The position numbers and the translations under genes are program-made. A stretch of DNA of 10,412 nucleotides from Desulfobacterales bacterium (GTDB lineage: Bacteria > Desulfobacterota > Desulfobacteria > Desulfobacterales > RPRI01), in the NCBI GenBank assembly GCA_030689795.1, contig JAUYEO010000135.1:1-10412 (forward strand), given 5' to 3'. Positions within the stretch are counted from its first letter, which is position 1; every line of letters starts with the position of its first letter. Below the pieces are notes generated by a model, which saw only the letters and a list, made by a program, of their open reading frames with translations, searched no databases and was not told where the DNA came from. Of the stretch, positions 1 through 6,293 are shown piece by piece.

Positions 1-1
1 G

Positions 2-154
2 CCTTACTTTATAAAAAAAATTGGCGAACTTGGGTTAGAACGTTTTACGGATAAAAATCTAATGCATATATGTAAAGCGTCCGGCAGGACGCATGGGAAT
101 TTTGACGGGACTGGTGTAATGAGCTCAAAAAATCATATTGCGTGTTGTTTGTGA
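2..154 (+). CDS. C-terminal fragment of an unrecognised protein (runs in from left edge)
   Basis: Reading frame 2 is open from the first bases of the window to a TGA at 152-154 and encodes 50 residues. The peptide has an ordinary composition (for example IGELGLERFTDKNL, then CKASGRTHGNF) and reads like the tail of a soluble protein. It has no in-frame start that would make it a self-contained gene, so it is best treated as the end of a gene that begins outside the window. I do not recognise the family. It is convergent with the oah gene. An open stretch of this length can occur by chance, so the call is tentative. Confidence 0.4.
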   Translation, partial: PYFIKKIGELGLERFTDKNLMHICKASGRTHGNFDGTGVMSSKNHIACCL

Positions 155-373
155 ATGAGTTTACAGGGGGTTAGAAAAAAAGAAAGGGGCAAAGGCACAT
201 AGGCACAAAGCAAGAAAGAGATCAAAGGATTGCATGGGAACAGGCATGAGGTGTTGGGCGTTCCGCCATAATGATTGGCGGATCTTCGGACCTTCGGGAG
301 GGGGAAGGTCAGATTTAAGATGGCTTTGTAATCAAACTATAACGGGAGCCTTCAACAAAGAAATGTTTAATGC
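155..373. other. Intergenic stretch with two short perfect hairpins
   Basis: No convincing gene lies here. It contains a doubled AGGCACA (193-199 and 201-207). A perfect 6-bp hairpin spans 263-281 (CCGCCA and TGGCGG around a 7-base loop). A perfect 7-bp hairpin spans 289-310 (GACCTTC and GAAGGTC around an 8-base loop). Together with the larger hairpin at 374-411, these sit between two convergent genes, where transcript ends are expected. Confidence 0.45.
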
Positions 374-411
374 GAAACGGCCAGAACGTTTTATAACGCC
401 CTGGCCGTTTC
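374..411. terminator. Bidirectional terminator between convergent genes
   Basis: An 11-bp perfect stem (GAAACGGCCAG at 374-384, CTGGCCGTTTC at 401-411) encloses a second 4-bp stem (CGTT/AACG around TTAT), giving a long hairpin. It lies 25 bp past the oah stop codon. On the plus strand it is followed by the T-rich ATTTATTTT, which would suit the gene entering from the left. On the minus strand the trailing sequence is less T-rich. The position between two convergent genes supports termination from either side. Confidence 0.7.
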
Positions 412-436
412 ATTTATTTTGACAGACAATCTGCGG

Positions 437-1573
437 TTATTTCTTGGGTTTTCCCATAACTTCCGCGAACATATCCATATCCCAGGTCTTCATATCCGCG
501 ATATTCTGACGGAATTTGATAAAGTCGACCGTGTCCTGACCGGTGATCTTTTTTGTGTTGAAAGCGCCGAATCCCAAGAATGCCTCGCCGCCCATGTTGG
601 CTGCCAGCCAATGCCGGTGGGAATTTTTCATCGTGTCCCAGAAGAACTTTTTCTTCTGGCGGATACTATCGATGGACTCGATCAGGCATCCGGGGAAAAG
701 GTTGGCAAATGTCCAGACTATCTTATTTACTTCCTTGTCAAGCAGCTCAAAGTCGGCATTTGGCTGATGGATTTTGATAAGCTCCCGTGCCTCTTTCAAG
801 GCATCCCCTTTTTTGTATTCGCCATAGACGATCTCACCATCTTCAATATACTTATCGGTGATAATCATCGGATTTCGCACCCATTTGCCGTCCACTTTCA
901 ATACCGGCACGCATTTGCTGATAAGATTTTTGGCTTTCATCTTGTATGCGGACCACATTTCGCAGGAGACGCAGTTCCACATTGCGTCTTCCATGGAAAG
1001 ATACCAGGGTAGAAAATCGGAGGCGCCACCCACCGGGGCTGAGCCGTGTTTTGGGCCTGCCTGCCCGTAGATGGCCAGATCCGAGGAGATGGCCAGATCA
1101 CAGGCCATTCCGATTTCCTGGCCTCCTGCCACCCGCATGCCGTTAACCCGGCAGATAACCGGTTTTTTGCAGGCCAGGATCGCATCTACCATATGGTTAA
1201 AGAGCTCCATGTACTGGCCGTACTCATCGCATCTTAAGCTGTAGAACTCACTGTATTCCTTGGTGTTTCCTCCGGTACAGAAAGCAAAAGGGCCTGTACC
1301 GGTGAACACGACGGCTACAACGCTTCTGTCCAGCGAAGCGTTTTCAAACCCGGCAATTACCCCCTTGACCATTTCCGTTGTGTAGGAATTATACTGGCCG
1401 GGGTTGTTCAGGCGAATCCATGACACGAACAGTTTATCAATTACTTTTCCATCCGGGCCTGTAAGTGGACGTTTTTCATAAACGACGCATGGAGCTTCCG
1501 TGCCCCAGTGACCATCGGTATGCAGGGAATGGTCTTTCGGTTGATTTTCTCTCGGCATCCATTCTAAAGCCAT
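437..1573 (-). CDS. oah: 6-oxocyclohex-1-ene-1-carbonyl-CoA hydrolase (Oah/BamA)
   Basis: This ring-opening hydrolase of anaerobic benzoyl-CoA degradation adds water to 6-oxocyclohex-1-ene-1-carbonyl-CoA and cleaves the alicyclic ring to 3-hydroxypimelyl-CoA in the cytoplasm. It is a crotonase-superfamily protein of 378 residues, the length expected for BamA and longer than ordinary enoyl-CoA hydratases. Oxyanion-hole segments are visible at FCTGGN (98-103) and GMRVAGGQEIG (145-155), followed by the family-typical AIYGQAGPKHGSAPVGG (167-183). The C-terminal extension, including NSHRHWLAANMGGEAFLGF (317-335), distinguishes BamA from general crotonases. The ATG at 1573 has a GGAG site 8 bases upstream. 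It lies 44 bp downstream of had on the same strand, so the two are almost certainly co-transcribed. No frameshift or missing motif is seen. Confidence 0.95.
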   Translation of the reverse strand: MALEWMPRENQPKDHSLHTDGHWGTEAPCVVYEKRPLTGPDGKVIDKLFVSWIRLNNPGQYNSYTTEMVKGVIAGFENASLDRSVVAVVFTGTGPFAFCTGGNTKEYSEFYSLRCDEYGQYMELFNHMVDAILACKKPVICRVNGMRVAGGQEIGMACDLAISSDLAIYGQAGPKHGSAPVGGASDFLPWYLSMEDAMWNCVSCEMWSAYKMKAKNLISKCVPVLKVDGKWVRNPMIITDKYIEDGEIVYGEYKKGDALKEARELIKIHQPNADFELLDKEVNKIVWTFANLFPGCLIESIDSIRQKKKFFWDTMKNSHRHWLAANMGGEAFLGFGAFNTKKITGQDTVDFIKFRQNIADMKTWDMDMFAEVMGKPKK

Positions 1574-1617
1574 AATTTTATCTCCTTTATCTTGTATAGT
1601 TATTAAATATCAAACCT

Positions 1618-2736
1618 TTAAAAATCAGGTGTAAGTACAATTCTTTTTGCAGGAGATCCTGCCTTGTGGACTTCTTCAAATGTCTTAACGATGGTACTCA
1701 TGGGCCGTGTTTCCACAAAGGGCGCCATATCGATTTTTTTAGACAGGACCATGTCTAAAACGATTGGATAATATTCGGGCAGACATCCCCAGCTTCCCAG
1801 AATGTCCGCGTCGAAGGCCATCAGTCGGCCGATTGCGTATTCCGTCTTGGCAAGACCGAAACCTACCACAACCAGCTTGCCCGTGAACCCGAGCAGGGAA
1901 AGGGCAATCTCCTGTCCGCCCTTCACGCCGGTGATTTCAAATATCTTCCAACCGAAATTCGGCAGCGCCTTGCTTTTGCAAAGTTCCCTGAACTCTTTGG
2001 AAACGGCGCCGGCATCCTTGTCTGTCGAGTTGATGACGAAATCGGCGCCAAACTTAATAGATCTTTCCAGCTTTTCTTTATTGCGGGCGATACCGATTAC
2101 GGTCTTTGATCCAAGGGCTTTTGCAACCTGCCCCATGTACTGACCCACTCCACCCGTAATCCCGATAATGATCACGTTGTCGCCGGGCTGCAGGTCCGCC
2201 CGCTTTGCCGCCTGATAGGGTGTGGTTGCTGCATCGGCCACTACCGCCAGGTTGGAGAGAGAAACGTCCCCCCGATTCTTAACTTCACAAAGATCCACGC
2301 TTGGTACGGGTATGTGGCTGGAAAAACCTCCGTATAACCCGAGGCTGTTGCCCGGCATTTTCTGGGCAAGGCACCTGTTGCCTCTGCCCGTTTTACACAA
2401 GAGGCATTGTCGGCATGGCATGACGGCCGGAATAATAACCTCTTTACCCATCCAGTTTTTATCATTTTTATCACAAGCCACAACGGTGCCTGAGATTTCG
2501 TGACCTAACGTAAGCGGCGGCTTTGAAACAGTCGGTACGCCATCATAAAAATACCCGAGGTCTGTATGGCACACTCCACACCCCGCGATTTCTACCAATA
2601 CCTCTCCCGGCTTTAATTCCGGTACCGGAATTTCCGCTTTTTCAATCTTACCCGGTGTGATCTCTCCTGTTTCCTTGTTGCGCGAGGTCGGTTGAACCAT
2701 CTGCCAGGTCATAATTTTATCGGGTATTGCTGCCAT
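1618..2736 (-). CDS. had: 6-hydroxycyclohex-1-ene-1-carbonyl-CoA dehydrogenase (Had)
   Basis: This is a zinc-type medium-chain NAD-dependent dehydrogenase that oxidises 6-hydroxycyclohex-1-ene-1-carbonyl-CoA to the 6-oxo compound, the substrate of the next gene's product. The 372 residues have the catalytic-zinc region GCGVCHTD (52-59) and GHE (78-80). The structural zinc cysteines are C108, C111, C114 and C122. The Rossmann nucleotide loop is GITGGVG (192-198). The third catalytic ligand position reads DAATTPYQA (D168), an aspartate rather than the cysteine of liver alcohol dehydrogenase. Adjacency to oah is what separates Had from generic alcohol dehydrogenases. The ATG at 2736 follows GGAG closely; an internal ATG (residue 9) has no better site. 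Expression probably starts from the promoter at 2829-2858, overlapped by a palindrome. Confidence 0.92.
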   Translation of the reverse strand: MAAIPDKIMTWQMVQPTSRNKETGEITPGKIEKAEIPVPELKPGEVLVEIAGCGVCHTDLGYFYDGVPTVSKPPLTLGHEISGTVVACDKNDKNWMGKEVIIPAVMPCRQCLLCKTGRGNRCLAQKMPGNSLGLYGGFSSHIPVPSVDLCEVKNRGDVSLSNLAVVADAATTPYQAAKRADLQPGDNVIIIGITGGVGQYMGQVAKALGSKTVIGIARNKEKLERSIKFGADFVINSTDKDAGAVSKEFRELCKSKALPNFGWKIFEITGVKGGQEIALSLLGFTGKLVVVGFGLAKTEYAIGRLMAFDADILGSWGCLPEYYPIVLDMVLSKKIDMAPFVETRPMSTIVKTFEEVHKAGSPAKRIVLTPDF

Positions 2737-2804
2737 GTTATTTCTCCTTCTGATGAAAAGGTTTTTAGAGTCGGTTACACGAGATAGTCAGCTTTATATT
2801 TCAC

Positions 2805-2842
2805 GTAATTAAATTACATTTTAGCCACAATGTAACTACATT
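2805..2842. promoter_or_regulatory. Pair of A/T-rich palindromes, candidate operator
   Basis: Two inverted repeats lie close together: GTAAT-TAA-ATTAC (2805-2817) and AATGTA-AC-TACATT (2829-2842). Their centres (2811 and 2835.5) are about 24 bases apart. Both share a TACATT-like right half (ATTACATT at 2813-2820, CTACATT at 2836-2842). Paired half-sites of this kind usually bind dimeric regulators such as TetR or MarR proteins. No regulator gene is in the window. Confidence 0.4.
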
Positions 2843-2858
2843 TAAAGGTGCTTGTCAA
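2829..2858 (-). promoter_or_regulatory. Candidate had-oah promoter overlapped by a palindrome
   Basis: Read on the minus strand, a perfect TTGACA (2858-2853) is followed 18 bases later by TACATT (2834-2829, 4 of 6 to the -10 consensus). The -10 region lies inside a perfect 6+2+6 palindrome, AATGTA-AC-TACATT (2829-2842). That placement is what a repressor operator would look like. The leader to the had ATG would be about 90 bases. Function is inferred from position and motif only. Confidence 0.5.
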
Positions 2859-2936
2859 TAACATTTTACCTCTTAATAAGTGGCTTTTCGTCTCGCTCCG
2901 AAATCGCAAGAGTCGCCGGACGGAACAATTTTATTC

Positions 2937-2966
2937 TTGACTATCTTAAATTTTAACGAATATATT
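2937..2966 (+). promoter_or_regulatory. Sigma-70 type promoter for the short-chain dehydrogenase gene
   Basis: TTGACT (2937-2942, 5 of 6) is separated by 18 bases from TATATT (2961-2966, 5 of 6). Transcription would start near 2973 and give a leader of about 95 bases that contains the hairpin at 3004-3029. It is divergent from the had promoter about 80 bp away. Confidence 0.6.
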
Positions 2967-3003
2967 CCACCGGAACTTAATCGCTTTTCGGGCAAAAAGA
3001 GGC

Positions 3004-3029
3004 GTTATGCAATGGTCTTGATGCATAAC
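3004..3029 (+). repeat. Inverted repeat in the leader of the short-chain dehydrogenase gene
   Basis: GTTATGCA (3004-3011) and TGCATAAC (3022-3029) are perfect 8-bp arms around a 10-base spacer. In RNA this is a hairpin 40 bases before the start codon. As DNA it could be an operator just downstream of the promoter. No T run follows, so it is not an ordinary terminator. Confidence 0.5.
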
Positions 3030-3068
3030 TCCTGAACCGGACACTTTTTAACATAATTGGAGGATAAA

Positions 3069-3818
3069 ATGCTTCTGGAAGGGAAAAACGCAATCGTAAC
3101 CGGCGGATCACAGGGAATTGGGACCGCTGCATCTCTAGAGCTTGCCCGTGAAGGGGCAAATGTCTGTATCACTTACCGTAAACATGAAGCCGAAGCAAGG
3201 AAAGTCACCGGTGAAATTATAAATATGGGTCGTAAGGCAATTGCTGTCCAGTGCGACACATCTTCATTTGCCGATGCCGAACGGGTAGTAAAAACAGCCC
3301 TTGATGAATTCGGAAAAATCGACATCCTGGTAAACAATGCCGGCATGAACTGGGACGGTGTGTCATGGAAAATGACCGAGGAGCAGTGGGACCGCGTCAT
3401 TGAAGTCAATCTAAAAGGCTATTTTAATTTTACGCGGCATGTGGCGCCTCTCCTCAAGGAACAAAAATCCGGCAAAATCATCAATATTACCTCTATTAAC
3501 GGGCTTCGCGGCAAGTTCGGTCAGACCAATTATTCTGCTTCCAAGGCAGGCATTATCGGATTTACAAAAGCTCTTGCAAGGGAGCTGGGCGCATTTAACG
3601 TCAACGTGAATGCAGTAGCCCCCGGTTTGATAGAAACCGCCATGCTGCGGGACTCCGACTCGCGCGACAAGATTGTCGATATGGCTTTAAATGAAATCGT
3701 TTTAAAACGCGTGGGCCGGCCGGAAGATTTGGCAAATGTGGTTGTATTTCTGGCATCGGAAAAAGCGAGGCATATTACAGGAGAAGTCATAAAGGTTGAT
3801 GGGGGGCAGTACATCTAG
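3069..3818 (+). CDS. Short-chain dehydrogenase/reductase, FabG-like
   Basis: This NAD(P)-dependent oxidoreductase of the classical short-chain family has 249 residues, the usual FabG length. The cofactor motif TGGSQGIG is at 11-18 and NNAG at 89-92. The catalytic set N114, S142, Y155 and K159 is complete (YSASK at 155-159). The C-terminal HITGEVIKVDGG is typical of 3-oxoacyl-ACP reductases and related 3-hydroxyacyl-CoA dehydrogenases. The ATG at 3069 is chosen because GGAGG (3059-3063) lies five bases before it; a TTG at 3057 would overlap that site. No fatty-acid synthesis genes are nearby, so the substrate is unknown. A role in acyl-CoA chemistry linked to had-oah is possible but is only inferred from proximity. 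It appears to be monocistronic with its own promoter. Confidence 0.88.
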   Translation: MLLEGKNAIVTGGSQGIGTAASLELAREGANVCITYRKHEAEARKVTGEIINMGRKAIAVQCDTSSFADAERVVKTALDEFGKIDILVNNAGMNWDGVSWKMTEEQWDRVIEVNLKGYFNFTRHVAPLLKEQKSGKIINITSINGLRGKFGQTNYSASKAGIIGFTKALARELGAFNVNVNAVAPGLIETAMLRDSDSRDKIVDMALNEIVLKRVGRPEDLANVVVFLASEKARHITGEVIKVDGGQYI

Positions 3819-4017
3819 TTTCCATCCGGAAATGGCCCTTTTGTGCGATCTCTGTGTCAATCTGCGGGATTCCTTGTGCGGCATACATTGCGTATGCCTC
3901 CGCGCAATCCCTTGATTTCCTTGAGCTTGCTCAAAATTGCCGATTTCCAAATTGGAAACTTACAGGTGTCCAATTTTGTTTTCGGAAGGTCACTATCTAA
4001 TCTTGCAAATGGCTCGA
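3819..4017. other. Convergent intergenic region with several inverted repeats
   Basis: Four inverted repeats lie between two convergent genes. They are TTTCC-ATCC-GGAAA (3819-3832, followed by CCCTTTT), GGCATAC-ATTGC-GTATGCC (3880-3898), TTGAGC-TT-GCTCAA (3921-3934) and TTTCCAA-A-TTGGAAA (3944-3958). The first could be a weak terminator for the upstream gene. The others have no T run. No gene is evident. Confidence 0.5.
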
Positions 4018-4875
4018 TTAAGTAATACCAAGAAAACCGGCAATGTTTCTGTAAAAAACCTTTTCCTTCTCTTGCCCGTTGTATCCTGCCAGATCAAGCA
4101 ACCTGCCGATAATATTAAGTTCTTCTTTGTGGTCAAACCAGGGCCAGTCGGTGCCGAAGATAATATGTTCCGGGCCATGGGTTTCGAGAAGCCGGAGAAA
4201 ATCCTTTTCGGATAATGTATGCGCGGCATTGGATGTGTCGAGATAGAGGTTCTTTGACGGCACGAGATGTGTAAATATCTCCTCCGGGGGGGCAGCAAGC
4301 CCGCCCATGTGGGCTGCCACGAAATCAATGCCGGGGTATTTTCTGACGATATTACCCAGCAGTAAGGGGGTAGTGGTATGCTGAACCGGCGTTCCGAAAT
4401 ATTCATGGGCAAGACAAAAGGTGTCCAGTATGACGAAGGTTCTGCCGTTTTTAAGAATATTTGCCGATTCGATAATTTTGAAGAGGTTTCTTGTTTCCGG
4501 GGCAGATAGAGAAAAACCCTGAGAAAAGGAACAGAGTTTTATCGCCCGGACCCCATGCTCCTGCAACCTTGACAGCTCTTTTTTGTTCTCCCCGTAAAAG
4601 GGATGCAGGGTGCCGGCGGTAAAAAGAAAATCAGATCCGGCGGCAAGTTGAATAAATGCCGTATTGATTTTGCGTACACTTGCCGCGTCTGCTGTAGGAA
4701 GGATGAGGCAGGCGTCTACGCCTGATGAGCGGCAGTCATCATTGAGTGCCGATATATTTGTTCGTTCTGCGGCAAATGAGGCATGCAGGTTAAGTTTTTC
4801 CACCATCGCAGATTTGGCGGAAACACCGGTGATAATTCTTGAGGAAAATATGTGGGCATGGCAGTCGATAATCAT
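4018..4875 (-). CDS. Amidohydrolase-2 family metal-dependent hydrolase
   Basis: This is a TIM-barrel hydrolase or decarboxylase of the amidohydrolase-related family, 285 residues. It opens with MIIDCHAHIF, giving the metal-binding HxH (H6, H8). It continues with GTLHPF (H91), VAAHMGG (H189) and the catalytic aspartate in GTDWP (D243), and ends with the usual RNIAGFLG segment. Family members hydrolyse or decarboxylate cyclic and aromatic acids or amides; the substrate here cannot be read from the sequence. The ATG at 4875 is chosen because family proteins begin just before the HxH motif and a GGGGA lies 12 bases upstream. A GTG at 4899 would add eight atypical residues. The near-consensus promoter at 4971-4999 suggests it is transcribed independently of the minus-strand gene before it. 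Confidence 0.85.
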   Translation of the reverse strand: MIIDCHAHIFSSRIITGVSAKSAMVEKLNLHASFAAERTNISALNDDCRSSGVDACLILPTADAASVRKINTAFIQLAAGSDFLFTAGTLHPFYGENKKELSRLQEHGVRAIKLCSFSQGFSLSAPETRNLFKIIESANILKNGRTFVILDTFCLAHEYFGTPVQHTTTPLLLGNIVRKYPGIDFVAAHMGGLAAPPEEIFTHLVPSKNLYLDTSNAAHTLSEKDFLRLLETHGPEHIIFGTDWPWFDHKEELNIIGRLLDLAGYNGQEKEKVFYRNIAGFLGIT

Positions 4876-4970
4876 TTGATAATCATATCCCCGGATCACG
4901 AATTTTTACTGATAACACGCAACCCTTTAAGCTCCTTACCCGGAAGATGCTCTAAATTTTTTGCGACGCG

Positions 4971-4999
4971 ACTATATGAAAACGGTCTTTGGGTGTCAA
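4971..4999 (-). promoter_or_regulatory. Near-consensus sigma-70 promoter for the amidohydrolase gene
   Basis: On the minus strand a perfect TTGACA (4999-4994) is followed after exactly 17 bases by TATAGT (4976-4971, 5 of 6). Transcription would begin near 4964, leaving a leader of about 90 bases. This is the best promoter match in the window. It lies in the 150-bp gap between two same-strand genes, so the amidohydrolase need not depend on read-through. Confidence 0.65.
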
Positions 5000-5025
5000 G
5001 ACTATAAAACAGGCACGTGTCATGG

Positions 5026-5400
5026 TTATGGTAAGAATCCGCCATCAATCGAGCTTTTTTTTATGAAACGTTCCAGACCCATTTCTTCTCCAAAGGCTCC
5101 AGCCAGTTTTTCAGCAAGGGATGTCATCTCCGGTTCGCTCTCAGTTTCCACCACCAGATGGTAATCGTCGAGCAATTTAAGTTTTCCGTGCTGCCTGACG
5201 ATTTCTATTACCTGCCTGACATCCACGGTGAACCATCCCTTCATGCGGGACAGCAGTTCTTCTCCTCTCAAAGGACGCTCTATCACCAGATCGATCCGGC
5301 GGAACTTCGCTTCCCATCCGATAACAGAGGGTCTTTTCAGAACAGGCCGAACGGGATCATGCATGGCGGCGCACCTGAACCATAATAAAGCTCTTTCCAT
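5026..5400 (-). CDS. Hypothetical protein, 124 residues
   Basis: I do not recognise this protein. The ATG at 5400 is preceded by a strong CGGAGG four bases upstream, so the frame is very likely translated. It has no signal peptide, membrane segment or metal motif. An N-terminal part with aromatic and cysteine residues (LLWFRCAAMHDP) is followed by alternating strand- and helix-like stretches, including RRIDLVIERPL, DVRQVIEIVRQHGKL and DDYHLVVETESE. The predicted fold is a small soluble alpha/beta domain. It is divergent from the nitroreductase gene, with 96 bp between the start codons. It lies 150 bp upstream of the amidohydrolase on the same strand. Family assignment and function are open. 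Confidence 0.7.
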   Translation of the reverse strand: MERALLWFRCAAMHDPVRPVLKRPSVIGWEAKFRRIDLVIERPLRGEELLSRMKGWFTVDVRQVIEIVRQHGKLKLLDDYHLVVETESEPEMTSLAEKLAGAFGEEMGLERFIKKSSIDGGFLP

Positions 5401-5496
5401 AATTCCTCCGAGGTGTTAAATTAATAAAGATTCCTTTTCATTCGGCATTATGCAAAACTTTTTCAATTTAAATCTCCAGAAAAGAAAGGTCAATAT

Positions 5497-6150
5497 ATGG
5501 ATATTATTAATGCCATGCAACAGAGAAAAAGCATCCGGGCTTATCTTGCCAAAGAGGTTTCCCGGCGTGACATCGAAGAAATCCTCTCCTGCGCCGTACT
5601 CGCGCCTTCGGCGATCAATCTCCAGCCCTGGGAATTTATCGTTACCTATGGTGAGGAAAAAGACAGGCTAGTGAGAAGACTTCTCAAGGCCCGGTTGGAA
5701 CGGCAGGTCAAATGCGGGCCCGGCACGGACAAGCCTCTTTCTGAAAGATTCAGCCTGCGCGCGAAGGAGGCAATGGCCGTCATGGAACCTCACATATCTG
5801 CGCTTGGGCTGACGTTCAACCGGTTTATCGAGGAAGGAAGCTGTTCATTTTACGGTGCGCCTGTGGCCATTATCGTTGCCATTGATAAACTGTTCCCGGC
5901 GATTCGCTATCTGGATGTGGGGCTGGCGGTCTCCTACCTGCTGCTGGCGGCGCAGGCAAAAGGCCTGGCAACATGCCCGATCGGGCTTATAGCTGCCTAC
6001 AGTGATGATATTTCCCAGATGCTCAATATTTCCGAAGAGAAGGAAATCCTGCTCGGTATTTCATTAGGATATGCAGATGAGAATTCCCCGGTAAACGCTT
6101 TCCGTACCCGGAGGGCTGATTTAAAAGAAATAGTCACCTGGTACGAGTGA
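5497..6150 (+). CDS. Nitroreductase-family FMN oxidoreductase
   Basis: This flavoprotein of the nitroreductase fold has 217 residues and is expected to bind FMN and use NAD(P)H or reduced ferredoxin. The N-terminal MDIINAMQQRKSIRAY (1-16) carries the arginine/serine FMN-phosphate site. APSAINLQPWEF (36-47) is the second conserved flavin segment. GLAVSYLLLAAQAKGLATC (142-160) is the family helix, followed by PIG and a LLGISLGY strand. Length is normal. The ATG at 5497 has AAAGG about seven bases upstream. Such enzymes reduce nitro groups, quinones or enoates, or act in cofactor processing, and the sequence does not decide among these. It stands alone, divergent from the hypothetical gene. Confidence 0.87.
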   Translation: MDIINAMQQRKSIRAYLAKEVSRRDIEEILSCAVLAPSAINLQPWEFIVTYGEEKDRLVRRLLKARLERQVKCGPGTDKPLSERFSLRAKEAMAVMEPHISALGLTFNRFIEEGSCSFYGAPVAIIVAIDKLFPAIRYLDVGLAVSYLLLAAQAKGLATCPIGLIAAYSDDISQMLNISEEKEILLGISLGYADENSPVNAFRTRRADLKEIVTWYE

Positions 6151-6293
6151 TGCCGTAGAAAAAGATATTTTAATATTATTAGTTGATAATCCTTATAGCC
6201 TGTGTTACCGAGCGACTTGAATTTGGCGTCCGATACTGGGCAGGTATTTAACTTTAAATCAATATGTTAAAGGGGTTTTTTCAGGAGGGTAAA

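Noticed and set aside
234..422. 62-codon open frame in the left intergenic gap
   Set aside because: It runs through three hairpins including the terminator, has no clear Shine-Dalgarno and an odd composition.
419..1012. 197-codon open frame on the plus strand opposite oah
   Set aside because: It is fully antisense to a well-conserved enzyme gene, has no ribosome binding site, and its composition is that of a mirror frame.
3057..3071. TTG start for the short-chain dehydrogenase
   Set aside because: It would place the start inside the Shine-Dalgarno of the ATG at 3069, and the family begins at MLLEGK-like residues.
3843..4215. Short open frames on the plus strand after the reductase gene
   Set aside because: They cross several inverted repeats and then overlap the amidohydrolase antisense; no start signal is seen.
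3993..4412. 139-codon minus-strand frame inside the amidohydrolase
   Set aside because: It overlaps the amidohydrolase in another frame on the same strand and lacks motifs.
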